64,000 nt of DNA from JBOFOR01 sp051654865 (GCA_051654865.1 JBOFYV010000053.1:124001-188000), one strand, 5' to 3'. Shown: positions 1-8,119, numbered from the stretch's first letter. Notes: generated by a model not told the origin, from the sequence alone. Translations and numbers: made by a program.

Positions 1-62
1 TTTCCAAATTTTTGCCAAAAATCGAATGATACTAATTTTTTCTTTTCCCCTAATTTTTCCAT
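1..62 (-). CDS. PTS EIIC component, N-terminal fragment
   Basis: Only the first 20 codons lie in the window; the gene continues beyond the left edge. It starts at ATG 60-62 with an AGGGAG Shine-Dalgarno a few bases upstream. The peptide contains FDFWQKFGK, which resembles the amphipathic N-terminus of glucose/maltose-family PTS EIIC permeases. It lies 43 bases downstream of the GH13 glucosidase gene on the same strand, so the pair would import an alpha-glucoside as its phosphate and cleave it. The family call rests on a short peptide plus context. Confidence 0.6.
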   Translation of the reverse strand, partial: MEKLGEKKKLVSFDFWQKFG

Positions 63-105
63 GATAGTCTCCCTTTCTTTCTAATAAATTATATTTAGTT
101 TTATT

Positions 106-1767
106 TTAAATCTTGTAAAGTCTAGCTTCCCAAGGATTTAATGTTAATTTAACAGTATTATCATGTTTATTTACATTGTAATTTGATAATTTTAAATTAT
201 CATAGCTTAGCATATTTTTAGAATAATCATAACTTGCATTTTCATCACTTATATTACATATTACTAAGAATTTTTCATCACCTAATATTCTTTCATATGC
301 AAATATTTGTTCATTATCTGGCAATATCAATTTGTACTCTCCATATATTAAACATTGATATTCTTTTCTTACTCTTATCATTTTCTTATAAAAATTAAGT
401 ATAGAGTTTTTGTCGTTTAATTGATCCTCTACATTTATTACTTTGTAGTTTTCATTTATTTTTATCCATGGTTTTCCTTGTGTGAATCCACCACTTGTCG
501 AATCATTCCACTGCATAGGTGTTCTAGTGTTATCTCTAGACCTAACTGATACTATTTTTAATGCTTCATCTTTACACATTCCAGAGTCTATTAGTTCATA
601 ATACTCATTTTTAGTTCTTACATCATCATAGTCATTTATTTCACTATATTCAACATCCGTCATTCCTATTTCTTGTCCTTGGTATATAAATGGAGTTCCT
701 TTGTGCATAAAATACATAAGAGCTAATGCCTTAGCACTTTCATTTAAATACTCCTTATCATTCCCCCATGCTGATACTATTCTAGTTACATCATGATTTT
801 CTACAAACAGTGCATTCCATCCGTTTTCAGCTAAACTAATTTGCCATTTATTCCATACTTTCTTCAAATTCGGTAAATTAAAATCCGACCCTCCATCATT
901 ATTCCATAAATCTATATGCTCAAACTGGAATAACATATTGAATTTTCCATTTTCTTCTCCTACCCATAAATATGCTTCTTCAGCTTTAACTCCATTTGCC
1001 TCTCCCACTGTCATAATATCGTATTTATCAAAAGTGTTAACCTTGATTTCTTCCAAGTAACTATGTATTCCCTCTACATTCATATGCTTGCTAAAAGATG
1101 GTACATACTTTAAATTCTCAGGATTATCTAAATCAATCAGTCCATCTTCTTTATTTATATGACTGATTGCGTCTACTCTAAATCCATCTATACCTTTATC
1201 TAGCCACCAATTCATCATATCATATATTGCTTTTCTCATATCTTCATTTTTCCAGTTTAAATCCGGCTGTTTTTTACTAAATAGATGTAGAAAATATTGT
1301 TCTGTTGCTTCATCATATTCCCAAGCAGACCCTTTAAATATACTCTCCCAGTTATTAGGCTCTTTCTCACCCTTACCTCCTCTCCATATATACCAGTCTC
1401 TTTTAGAACTTTCTTTTGATGATCTAGACTCTATAAACCATGGATGTTCATCACTTGTATGATTTATCACTAAGTCTATTATCAATTTCATACCTCTTAT
1501 ATGAATTTCTTTTAGTAAATTATCAAAATCTTTCATATCTCCAAATTCTCTCATTATATCTTGATAATCACTTATATCATATCCATTATCATCGTTTGGA
1601 GATTTATACATTGGACATATCCAAATAACATCTATGCCTAGCTCTTTTAAATAGTCTAGTTTAGATATTATCCCTTTTAAATCTCCTATTCCGTCATTAT
1701 TAGAATCCTTAAAACTTCTTGGGTATATTTGGTAGCATACAGCTTCCTTCCACCATACTTTTTTCAT
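106..1767 (-). CDS. malL: GH13 alpha-glucosidase (oligo-1,6-glucosidase/MalL type)
   Basis: Cytoplasmic 553-residue glycoside hydrolase of family 13, full length for the MalL/TreA group. The predicted catalytic nucleophile is D199 (GFRVDA), the acid/base E256 (TVGEAN) and the transition-state Asp D326 (ENHDVTR). The N-terminal WWKEAVCYQIYPRSF and NHTSDEHPWF stretches resemble MalL. The residue after the nucleophile is Ala200; Val is usual for alpha-1,6 and Thr for alpha-1,4 specificity, so linkage preference cannot be read directly. It is first in an operon with a PTS EIIC gene. Its leader holds a promoter, two GCAATCGATTGC operators and a cre-like site, so control by a LacI/MalR-type repressor and CcpA is likely. 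A trehalose-6-phosphate hydrolase is the main alternative. Confidence 0.85.
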   Translation of the reverse strand: MKKVWWKEAVCYQIYPRSFKDSNNDGIGDLKGIISKLDYLKELGIDVIWICPMYKSPNDDNGYDISDYQDIMREFGDMKDFDNLLKEIHIRGMKLIIDLVINHTSDEHPWFIESRSSKESSKRDWYIWRGGKGEKEPNNWESIFKGSAWEYDEATEQYFLHLFSKKQPDLNWKNEDMRKAIYDMMNWWLDKGIDGFRVDAISHINKEDGLIDLDNPENLKYVPSFSKHMNVEGIHSYLEEIKVNTFDKYDIMTVGEANGVKAEEAYLWVGEENGKFNMLFQFEHIDLWNNDGGSDFNLPNLKKVWNKWQISLAENGWNALFVENHDVTRIVSAWGNDKEYLNESAKALALMYFMHKGTPFIYQGQEIGMTDVEYSEINDYDDVRTKNEYYELIDSGMCKDEALKIVSVRSRDNTRTPMQWNDSTSGGFTQGKPWIKINENYKVINVEDQLNDKNSILNFYKKMIRVRKEYQCLIYGEYKLILPDNEQIFAYERILGDEKFLVICNISDENASYDYSKNMLSYDNLKLSNYNVNKHDNTVKLTLNPWEARLYKI

Positions 1768-1784
1768 ACTATTCTCCTTTTAGT

Positions 1785-1796
1785 GCAATCGATTGC
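1785..1796. promoter_or_regulatory. LacI/MalR-type operator, proximal copy
   Basis: Perfect 12-bp palindrome GCAATCGATTGC, the core expected for LacI-family sugar repressors. It lies between the predicted start of transcription (about 1853, minus strand) and the glucosidase start codon, where a bound repressor would block elongation. An identical copy lies 133 bp away on the other side of the promoter. Confidence 0.75.
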
Positions 1797-1859
1797 GCAT
1801 TTTAATAAAAAAATATACGCATTTTAAACCTTTATGCATATTCTTAACTTAACAATTTT

Positions 1860-1888
1860 AATATACCATTTAATGCAAATGTTTTCAA
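1860..1888 (-). promoter_or_regulatory. SigA-type promoter of the glucosidase/PTS operon
   Basis: On the minus strand, TTGAAA (1888-1883) is followed by a 17-bp spacer and TATATT (1865-1860). It lies between the two palindromic operators and its -35 region is overlapped by a cre-like site. Inferred from sequence only. Confidence 0.6.
1874..1887 (-). promoter_or_regulatory. Candidate cre (CcpA) site overlapping the -35
   Basis: The minus strand reads TGAAAACATTTGCA, matching 12 of 14 positions of the cre consensus TGWAANCGNTNWCA. Overlap with the -35 hexamer fits catabolite repression of a sugar operon. Two mismatches in an AT-rich genome keep this moderate. Confidence 0.45.
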
Positions 1889-1917
1889 TATATATTTTTA
1901 CATTTTTTTATTTCTAT

Positions 1918-1929
1918 GCAATCGATTGC
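1918..1929. promoter_or_regulatory. LacI/MalR-type operator, distal copy
   Basis: Second perfect GCAATCGATTGC, about 65-75 bp upstream of the predicted transcription start. With the copy at 1785-1796 it brackets the promoter, an arrangement suited to DNA looping by a tetrameric or bridged repressor. Confidence 0.7.
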
Positions 1930-1940
1930 TTTTGTAAAAT

Positions 1941-1988
1941 ATACTATCAAGCAGACATAGGTGTATCCCTATGTCTACTTGATAGTAT
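1941..1988 (-). terminator. Terminator hairpin overlapping the vanW-family stop
   Basis: Inverted repeat with arms 1941-1960 and 1969-1988, one mismatched position and an 8-base loop, followed on the minus strand by ATTTTA. It includes the last codons of the VanW gene. Confidence 0.65.
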
Positions 1989-3213
1989 ATTTGCTTTTTG
2001 ATATAAGTTCCTCTCTAATTTTATTATTTTCTTCATCTAAATATATTCTGTATGTTTTAACATTGATTTTATCTTTTTCATACTTTTCTTCTGTTCTTAT
2101 ATATATTTTTTCTCTATCTTGATTGCATCCATAGATTTTGGTTGTTATTGCACCGTTATTAATAATATTTTTTATATACACGGGGTGCGAGTATGGGTTT
2201 TTAAATTTCAAATCGGAGTAACCATACGAAACAGCCGAATCTCTTCCTCTTGGGGCATACTTAGAAGGAATTGTATGATTATGAACTTCTTTTATTTCCA
2301 TCCCTGCTAGTAATGCTGAATTAAAAATAGTTGTTGATACTTGACATACCCCACCACCTTCACCATTAACAAACTTACCTCCAACTATAACCTTTGCAGT
2401 CTTATATCCTTTACTCCATGTTCTTGCACCTGTACATTTATTAAATGAGTATACTTCTCCTGGCATCACTATTATATCACTAGACCCATTACCTGCTACA
2501 TATATATTATTACCTCTTGCACTACTATTATTGAAACTAGTGCTATATTGGCCTAGTGTTGAATTAATTGATTTAACATCTTGTGATGCAATTTGCGGTG
2601 TTATCACTCTTACTGGTAAATCTATTCTCGTAAATTTTTTTCTATCAATTGTGCCATAAATTAATTCCTTTAGCTCTACAACATCTACTTCTCTTCCTTC
2701 TTTAGACTCAGTCGTAACTATTTCTGAGCTATCTTTAATAAGAATACTAGCTTCTTTTGCAGGAATATCAATATCAATACAAATCTTATGTATTTCTTCA
2801 CTAAGCTTACTTTCATCATAAGAAGCTCTAAGTGTAAATTTCTTTTTGTTGTTTAGTTGTAAATCTAATTTTCTTTTTAAATTGTATTTAATATCATCAG
2901 TTCTTGTATAATTATAAGCCTCGTCAATTACTTCATTAGTATTAAAGTTTAAATTTATACTTTCTGGATTGATATTCCATTCTTTTTCATTATATTTAAT
3001 TTTAATAGGTTTTACTCTATAATACTTATCAATTATATTCTTAGCTTCTTTCTTAGTCATCTTGTCTAAGTTAATACTTTCTATATATATGTTTTTATAT
3101 ATTTTACCATCTTTATGATTATTAATTTTACCAATTCCTAAAGTAAAGAAAGCTAAAGTGAAGAGAATTGATAAGAAACAAATTTTTTTTATATTGAATT
3201 CAATTATTTTCAT
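1975..3213 (-). CDS. VanW family protein
   Basis: A 412-residue protein with one N-terminal membrane anchor (about residues 10-27), an alpha/beta region resembling the putative peptidoglycan-binding repeats found before VanW domains (about 50-210), and a C-terminal VanW domain (about 235-360) containing SFNKCTGART and GGGVCQVSTT. VanW is named from the vanB vancomycin-resistance cluster but its biochemistry is unsettled. Here there are no other van genes, so glycopeptide resistance should not be inferred. The anchor predicts an extracytoplasmic location at the cell wall. It appears monocistronic with its own terminator. Confidence 0.85.
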   Translation of the reverse strand: MKIIEFNIKKICFLSILFTLAFFTLGIGKINNHKDGKIYKNIYIESINLDKMTKKEAKNIIDKYYRVKPIKIKYNEKEWNINPESINLNFNTNEVIDEAYNYTRTDDIKYNLKRKLDLQLNNKKKFTLRASYDESKLSEEIHKICIDIDIPAKEASILIKDSSEIVTTESKEGREVDVVELKELIYGTIDRKKFTRIDLPVRVITPQIASQDVKSINSTLGQYSTSFNNSSARGNNIYVAGNGSSDIIVMPGEVYSFNKCTGARTWSKGYKTAKVIVGGKFVNGEGGGVCQVSTTIFNSALLAGMEIKEVHNHTIPSKYAPRGRDSAVSYGYSDLKFKNPYSHPVYIKNIINNGAITTKIYGCNQDREKIYIRTEEKYEKDKINVKTYRIYLDEENNKIREELISKSKYTIK

Positions 3214-3389
3214 ACTGCACTCCTTAATATATTTATTATAAATTTATATTTTCCCATAATATCTATTACATGCTAAACAAGTTAATATATTAATTACTTA
3301 TTTCAATCTTTTATAAAAAAAATGTATATATAATTCAGATTTGCAAATAATTAAATTGAATATTATTAATAATATACCGGAGGTAAAAT

Positions 3390-3590
3390 ATGAAAAATGC
3401 TAAATCTCAACTTAATGAAGCATTCTCTCAACTTCAAAGCGCTCAAATGAATTTAAAGCATGCTTTAGAAACAGTTGAAAAAACAAATAATAAAAGAGCT
3501 ATTCAAAGTACATTATCCGCAGTAGACGAAGCTGTTTTTACAGCTGCTAATGCAGTTGCAAACTATCAAGAAACAAATAATCAAAACTAA
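3390..3590 (+). CDS. Small helical protein of unknown function (66 aa)
   Basis: I do not recognise this family. GGAGGT at 3379-3384 is five bases before the ATG, and a 24-bp perfect terminator hairpin follows within 10 bases of the stop, so it is a well-formed single-gene unit. The protein is rich in Ala, Asn, Gln and Lys, contains no cysteine or tryptophan, and has heptad-like hydrophobic spacing across nearly its whole length, suggesting one or two amphipathic helices. It has no signal peptide or membrane segment. Confidence 0.75.
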   Translation: MKNAKSQLNEAFSQLQSAQMNLKHALETVEKTNNKRAIQSTLSAVDEAVFTAANAVANYQETNNQN

Positions 3591-3597
3591 TTAAAAA

Positions 3598-3659
3598 TTA
3601 ATAAAAGATGTAATAAAAGGCTTAATATTTATTAGGCCTTTTATTACATCTTTTATTAA
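3598..3659 (+). terminator. Strong intrinsic terminator
   Basis: Perfect 24-bp inverted repeat (3598-3621 and 3636-3659) around a 14-base loop, with T-rich right arm. Unusually long for so small an upstream gene. Confidence 0.8.
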
Positions 3660-3692
3660 CATATTGTTAACATATTAAATTATTTTAAAATC

Positions 3693-3722
3693 TTCACTTT
3701 TGATTATTATTTATGTTATAAT
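3693..3722 (+). promoter_or_regulatory. Candidate promoter for the intron-containing acetyltransferase transcript
   Basis: TATAAT at 3717-3722 with TTCACT at 3693-3698 and an 18-bp spacer. The -10 is perfect and the -35 is weak. It would start a leader of about 75-80 bases ahead of the predicted 5' splice site. Confidence 0.45.
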
Positions 3723-3816
3723 ATATTAAATTAATTAACTATTAAAAATTAAACTCAATATTCACAATTAATCTTATTAAGAGAAATTTTCTCTATAAAA
3801 ATTTATGAAAAGAGGT

Positions 3817-4187
3817 AAGTTTAGCCTCGTATGTAGAGAAATCTGCATAGGACACAACTTGAATTGCAGATAATTCCTAAAGCCTAAGTGCCACAACGTA
3901 AAAGCGAATAGTTTTAAGCGTGATGGAACGAAAGTAGAAAAAAAACTTAGGATGGCATACGGTTAAAACCTAAGTGCTGTTACAATGGATGTTCATGCAG
4001 GGAAGTCCCGAACAGGGAAACCTTCAACGACTAGACCGTAAGGTCGTACACTATAAGCGATTGATAGTGGAAGTAGGTTGCCCCTAGCGAGTAATGTCGA
4101 GGGTGAAGAAATAGTCTGCTCTCATATGAAAGTATGAGAAGTTCATTAGAGAACTGCATAGGTGTAGCGAACCTATGTGAACGATTG
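3817..4187 (+). ncRNA. Group I self-splicing intron (td-like, no homing endonuclease)
   Basis: A 371-base ribozyme. P1 pairs GAGGU (3812-3816, exon end) with GCCUC (3824-3828), placing the conserved U-G wobble at the 5' splice site after 3816. P2 is 3841-3847/3865-3871, P3 3967-3972/4074-4079, and P7 GACTA 4029-4033 with TAGTC 4112-4116. The core strings TTCAACGACTA and ATAGTCTGCTC closely match the R and S elements of the phage T4 td intron as I remember it. P9-type hairpins lie at 4121-4138, 4140-4155 and 4157-4177. The end AACGATTG resembles the td 3' end and puts the terminal G at 4187, though the exact 3' splice site is inferred. There is no internal endonuclease ORF. It interrupts the start region of a GNAT gene rather than a tRNA or rRNA gene. 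Confidence 0.88.
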
Positions 4188-4787
4188 GTGTCTATTTTGA
4201 TAAAAACAGTACAATTATCTAAATTTAACGGTGAGCTATGTGAAAATCTATTCACAGATGTTCGTTTTATAACTCCATCTATGTTTGATGACATTACTAG
4301 TTTATACAATCGAGTTAGCGAAGGAATGTCAAATAAAAATTGGCTCAAACATCGAGATTCCCTTTATCTAATGAATTTAATTGATAAAGGTGGATTTATT
4401 ATAGGATGTTACGTTGAAGAGACCCTTGTAGCTTCTGCATTTTGTGAGGCTGCAAGTGGAGATTATTTAGATTATCTTTATGAAATGGGATTATGTGAAG
4501 ATGAAATTTCTGATACGTTTGTGTCTGGATATGTAATGGTAGACCCTCTTTATCGTGGTAATTCACTTCATAGGATACTGTTAGAAACAAGAATAGATGA
4601 ATCTATTCTTAGAGGTAAGAAGAATATACTTACTGCTGTTGCAACTGAAAATCTTTTTAGTCTAAAAACAGTACTAAACTTAGGATTTGAAATTAAGCTT
4701 CAAAAGGTAAACGAATTTGGAGTTACTAGAAATATATTATTCAAGCAATTGAATACAATGGCAGATAATATAGAATTTACAGCTTAG
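4188..4787 (+). CDS. GNAT family acetyltransferase, expressed after intron splicing
   Basis: About 200 residues form a GNAT N-acetyltransferase fold; the acetyl-CoA motif region is VMVDPLYRGNSLHRILLETR, a variant of the usual RxxGxG/A loop. The substrate is unknown. Before splicing there is no good start: ATG 4134 lies inside the intron without a Shine-Dalgarno. Joining 3816 to 4188 puts ATG AAA AGA GGT (3805-3816) in frame with this ORF, and also creates AGAGGUG eight bases before a UUG (4197-4199). Either could be the true start. Unspliced RNA read from ATG 3805 stops at TAA 3871-3873 after 22 codons. A terminator follows immediately. Splicing therefore probably gates translation. Confidence 0.8.
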   Translation: MSILIKTVQLSKFNGELCENLFTDVRFITPSMFDDITSLYNRVSEGMSNKNWLKHRDSLYLMNLIDKGGFIIGCYVEETLVASAFCEAASGDYLDYLYEMGLCEDEISDTFVSGYVMVDPLYRGNSLHRILLETRIDESILRGKKNILTAVATENLFSLKTVLNLGFEIKLQKVNEFGVTRNILFKQLNTMADNIEFTA

Positions 4788-4792
4788 GAACC

Positions 4793-4839
4793 TATAAATT
4801 ATAAAAGGCGAACTTTATGTTCGCCTTTTATAATTTATA
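4793..4839 (+). terminator. Intrinsic terminator after the GNAT gene
   Basis: Perfect 21-bp inverted repeat, 4793-4813 and 4819-4839, with a 5-base loop and T-rich right arm, beginning six bases after the stop codon. Confidence 0.8.
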
Positions 4840-5108
4840 CTTATTTATTTTTAACGTTTTATATTTATTCTTATATACTTACACTCTCCCCTATACTAAC
4901 ATTTTCTATTTTATGCTAGTCATGAGTCTACCATCTATTTATCATTTTCATATTCAAAGTAATATATTTTTCTATTTTAGATAAAAAGATAATATAACTA
5001 TAGTAATTACAATATTGTATTATTTTTACATTTTCTTTGACTATATCTGTCATAATACTTATAATTCTATATATAGAATATATTTTTTTGAAAATTAGGA
5101 GGTATTTT

Positions 5109-6194
5109 GTGAGTTTTTTGCAGAAAATAAAAGAAAATAAAGTAAAAACATCTATAATTTTAATAGTTATTGCATCTATTGGAATTGGTGGTTATTTTTT
5201 ATCGAAAAGAAATACCAATATTAGTGAAGAAGTAACTAATATAGTCGAAACTTATACTATTGCAGATAATGAAAAAGTTTTTATAAATGGTTCAATTTTG
5301 CCTACAAAATCAAAAGACTTTACCCCTGCATCTCAAGGTGAATTAAGTAAGATGAATGCCACAAACGGTAAAATAGTAAAAGAAGGAGAACTTTTATATA
5401 CTACAAAAAATCAAACGGTAATAGATGAAATTGAAAGTTTAAAATCTCAGGTCGATGCACTAAAAAAAGCTAATGTAGATAATGACCCCACTATAAAAGC
5501 TGAAATCACTAAACTCGAAGGACAAATATCATTATTAGATAAAAAAGCATCAACTGATACTACGGCTCCTTTTGCTGGTAAAATTTATCTAAATGAAACT
5601 ACCGAAGTGGGTGAAAATCAAGCAGCTGCTATGACTTTAGTTGGTAATGAGTTTTATATGAAGGGACAAGTGAGCGAACAAGATTTACCAAAACTACAAG
5701 TTGATGATCCTGTTGAAATACTTATTTTATCTACTAATAAAAAAGTAGCTGGTAGAATAAGCTTTATATCTGATAGACCCTCTACTAGTAATCAAGATAT
5801 GAATACGGGAGGTCAAAATAACTTATCTTATTATGATATAAGTATAGCTTTTGATTCCCAAGAAAATTTAGTGAATGGTTTTCATACACAAGCTACTATA
5901 GAAATAAAGGATTCTATATGTAAAGTCCCAACAACATCTATTCAAAGAGATGAAAATGATAAACCATATGTATTTGAAGTATTAGATGGAATATTAAAAA
6001 AGCAAATAGTTGAGATACAAAGTACAGGTGAAGAAATTACGGTTATTAAAGGTGGTTTAGATAAAAAAGACATTATAGTTAGGTATGCTTTACCTGAAAT
6101 GAAAGAAGGAGACTTGATACCTACAGATACTCCTTTAAATTCGTCTGATGATATGTCAGTTGAAGAGTTACCTCAAGAAAGTGAAGGTAAATAA
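5109..6194 (+). CDS. Efflux periplasmic-adaptor-like (MacA/HlyD family) membrane fusion protein
   Basis: Membrane-anchored adaptor of about 361 residues for the downstream ABC pair. GTG at 5109 is chosen because AGGAGG (5097-5102) is six bases upstream; the open frame extends to TTG 5037 but that start lacks a ribosome site. One transmembrane helix (about residues 13-31) is followed by a barrel-sandwich/lipoyl-type region, a short coiled coil (KSQVDALKKANV, then KLEGQISLLDKKA) and beta-barrel segments ending in an acidic, Glu/Ser-rich tail. It is the first gene of a three-gene operon with 2-3 base gaps. Homologous Gram-positive systems export antimicrobial peptides or handle envelope stress; the substrate here is unknown. 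Confidence 0.85.
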   Translation: MSFLQKIKENKVKTSIILIVIASIGIGGYFLSKRNTNISEEVTNIVETYTIADNEKVFINGSILPTKSKDFTPASQGELSKMNATNGKIVKEGELLYTTKNQTVIDEIESLKSQVDALKKANVDNDPTIKAEITKLEGQISLLDKKASTDTTAPFAGKIYLNETTEVGENQAAAMTLVGNEFYMKGQVSEQDLPKLQVDDPVEILILSTNKKVAGRISFISDRPSTSNQDMNTGGQNNLSYYDISIAFDSQENLVNGFHTQATIEIKDSICKVPTTSIQRDENDKPYVFEVLDGILKKQIVEIQSTGEEITVIKGGLDKKDIIVRYALPEMKEGDLIPTDTPLNSSDDMSVEELPQESEGK

Positions 6195-6196
6195 TT

Positions 6197-6880
6197 TTGA
6201 ATAGTTTAATAAATCTAAATAACCTAAATAAATATTATAAAGTTGGTAAAGACAAGTTCCATGTTCTTAAGTCTTTAAATTTAGATATTAAATCCGGAGA
6301 TTTTGTAATGATAATGGGTAAATCAGGTAGTGGTAAAACTACACTACTTAATGTTTTAGCTTTTTTAGACAAGTTCGACAATGGCGATTACATATTTAAT
6401 GATAAGAATGTAAATACTCTAAATGAAAATCAACGTTCTGAATTTAGAAATAAATATATGGGATTTATTTTCCAACAATTTAACCTAATAGAGACACTTG
6501 ATGTATATCAAAATGTAGAACTTCCGCTTTTGTACGATGGTGCTATGAAAAAATCACAAAGAGATGAAATAGTTAAGGATAAACTTAAAGCAGTTGGATT
6601 AGCTAGTAAAATCCATCAAATGCCTCTTCAATTATCAGGAGGTCAACAGCAACGTATTGCTATAGCACGTTCCTTAGTAAATAATCCAGAGGTTATATTT
6701 GCAGATGAACCTACTGGTGCTCTAGATAGTGAAACAAGCAAGGAAATTATGACTATATTAAAGGACCTTAATAGCCAAGGTAAAACTATAATAATGGTTA
6801 CCCATGATACAGACTTGACAAGCTATGCTACTAAAGTTGTAAATTTAAAGGATGGTGTATTATCTTGGGAGGTGCTATAG
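6197..6880 (+). CDS. MacB/LolD-type ABC transporter ATPase
   Basis: A 227-residue nucleotide-binding subunit with Walker A GKSGSGKTT near residue 41, the Q-loop FIFQQFNLIETL, signature LSGGQQQRIAIARSL, Walker B VIFADEPTGALDS and H-loop VTHD. The PTGALDSE extension is typical of MacB/LolD/FtsE-like ATPases that drive mechanotransmission rather than substrate translocation. It starts at TTG 6197, two bases after the adaptor stop, with GAAGGT upstream. It works with the permease that follows. Confidence 0.9.
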   Translation: MNSLINLNNLNKYYKVGKDKFHVLKSLNLDIKSGDFVMIMGKSGSGKTTLLNVLAFLDKFDNGDYIFNDKNVNTLNENQRSEFRNKYMGFIFQQFNLIETLDVYQNVELPLLYDGAMKKSQRDEIVKDKLKAVGLASKIHQMPLQLSGGQQQRIAIARSLVNNPEVIFADEPTGALDSETSKEIMTILKDLNSQGKTIIMVTHDTDLTSYATKVVNLKDGVLSWEVL

Positions 6881-6883
6881 TCT

Positions 6884-8119
6884 ATGAAAAACTTACTAAA
6901 AAGTTCCTTAGCAAACTTAAAAGGTCATAAGCTTAGGGTATTCGTAACTCTACTTTGGATAATAATGGGGATAACATCTGTTATATTAGTTAGCTCTATT
7001 GGTAACGGTCTAAAAAAAGAAGTTACTGACTCTATATATAAGATAAACCCAAATAAGACTAGAATATTCTTTAACCCTACTAACCCTAGTATGGTGAATA
7101 TGGGTGTTTATATGAAGCCATTTGAAAATAAAGACTTAGAAGAACTTTCATTTGTTAATGGTGTAGAGAAGATAGGACCTAGTAAAGATGACTTTAGTAT
7201 CGGTAATATGTATTATGGAGATATGATATTTGATAAAAAATCAACTTACTTAGATACAACTGAATTTAAATCAGATATGATTATTAAACCTTTATATGGA
7301 AGAAGTTTTTCTTATGATGATGAAAATAGAAACTCTATAATTATAACATTGCAAAATGCCACTGATTTATTTGGTAAACCTGAAGAAGCTATAGGAAAAG
7401 GTGTTACTATAGGTTCAAAAGTATTTGAAGTAATAGGTGTTATAGATGAATCATCGATAATTGATAAAGGTAAAGAGGATGATACTAATAACTATTATGA
7501 CCCATCTTATGTTATGAGTTATGTAAGTAAAAAATCCTTAGATGCTTTAAATTCTCAGTATTATTATCCTGAAGATATATATACTCTAGATTTAATTGTA
7601 TCAAAAGGATACACTATAGAAGAAGTATCTTCTAGTGTTATAAATAAATTATATGAACTACATCCTGATATAGAAGGAACTTATGAAATAGATGATCCTA
7701 CAGAAGCTACAAAAGAAATAGAGTCTATGGTTTCTACTATAAATAAATTTGTTACTTTAATAACTGCTATTTCTATGTTTGTTGGTGGTGTTGGTGTAAT
7801 GAATATTATGTATGTTTCTGTAATGGAAAGACAAAGAGAAATTGGTATTAGAAGGGCTATTGGAGCAAAACCTAGAAGTATATTATTCCAGTTTCTAGTA
7901 GAAGCTGTATTTATTACTGTACTAGGTGGTATATTAGGTATAGTAGTAGGATTTATAGTGGTTAACTATGCTTCAAATTATTTACCATTTAAGGCTATTC
8001 CTAATTTTAATAGTTTTGTATTTGCTAGTGCAACTACTGTCATCACTGGTATAATATTTGGTATAGTACCTGCTATTAAAGCTTCTAGACTTGATCCAAT
8101 TAAGGCTATATACAAATAG
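6884..8119 (+). CDS. MacB/FtsX-type ABC permease
   Basis: A 411-residue permease: one N-terminal membrane helix (about 20-42), a large extracytoplasmic MacB periplasmic-core-like domain (about 45-270), then three helices forming the FtsX domain (about 285-405) with the conserved loop ERQREIGIRRAIGAKPRSIL. Start ATG 6884 has GGAGG upstream and lies three bases after the ATPase stop. Adaptor, ATPase and permease are all present, but no response regulator or histidine kinase is adjacent, unlike many peptide-resistance ABC modules. Confidence 0.9.
   Translation: MKNLLKSSLANLKGHKLRVFVTLLWIIMGITSVILVSSIGNGLKKEVTDSIYKINPNKTRIFFNPTNPSMVNMGVYMKPFENKDLEELSFVNGVEKIGPSKDDFSIGNMYYGDMIFDKKSTYLDTTEFKSDMIIKPLYGRSFSYDDENRNSIIITLQNATDLFGKPEEAIGKGVTIGSKVFEVIGVIDESSIIDKGKEDDTNNYYDPSYVMSYVSKKSLDALNSQYYYPEDIYTLDLIVSKGYTIEEVSSSVINKLYELHPDIEGTYEIDDPTEATKEIESMVSTINKFVTLITAISMFVGGVGVMNIMYVSVMERQREIGIRRAIGAKPRSILFQFLVEAVFITVLGGILGIVVGFIVVNYASNYLPFKAIPNFNSFVFASATTVITGIIFGIVPAIKASRLDPIKAIYK

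Noticed and set aside
1975..3213. VanW as evidence of vancomycin resistance
   Set aside because: No vanH/A/X, vanR/S or ligase genes are present; VanW-domain proteins are common in clostridia.
3730..3816. c-di-GMP-II riboswitch upstream of the group I intron, by analogy with C. difficile
   Set aside because: The leader is too short and AT-rich, and I could not find the conserved aptamer sequence.
4134..4187. GNAT protein starting at ATG 4134 inside the intron
   Set aside because: No Shine-Dalgarno, and the peptide would be the translated P9 region of the ribozyme; post-splicing starts explain the gene better.
4031..4348. Minus-strand open frame of 105 codons across the intron 3' part and GNAT gene start
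   Set aside because: It is antisense to a structured RNA and a supported coding frame, has no ribosome site and an implausible composition.
5037..5108. N-terminal extension of the MacA-like adaptor from TTG 5037
   Set aside because: AGGAGG at 5097-5102 directs initiation at GTG 5109, and the extension adds an extra hydrophobic helix without a ribosome site.
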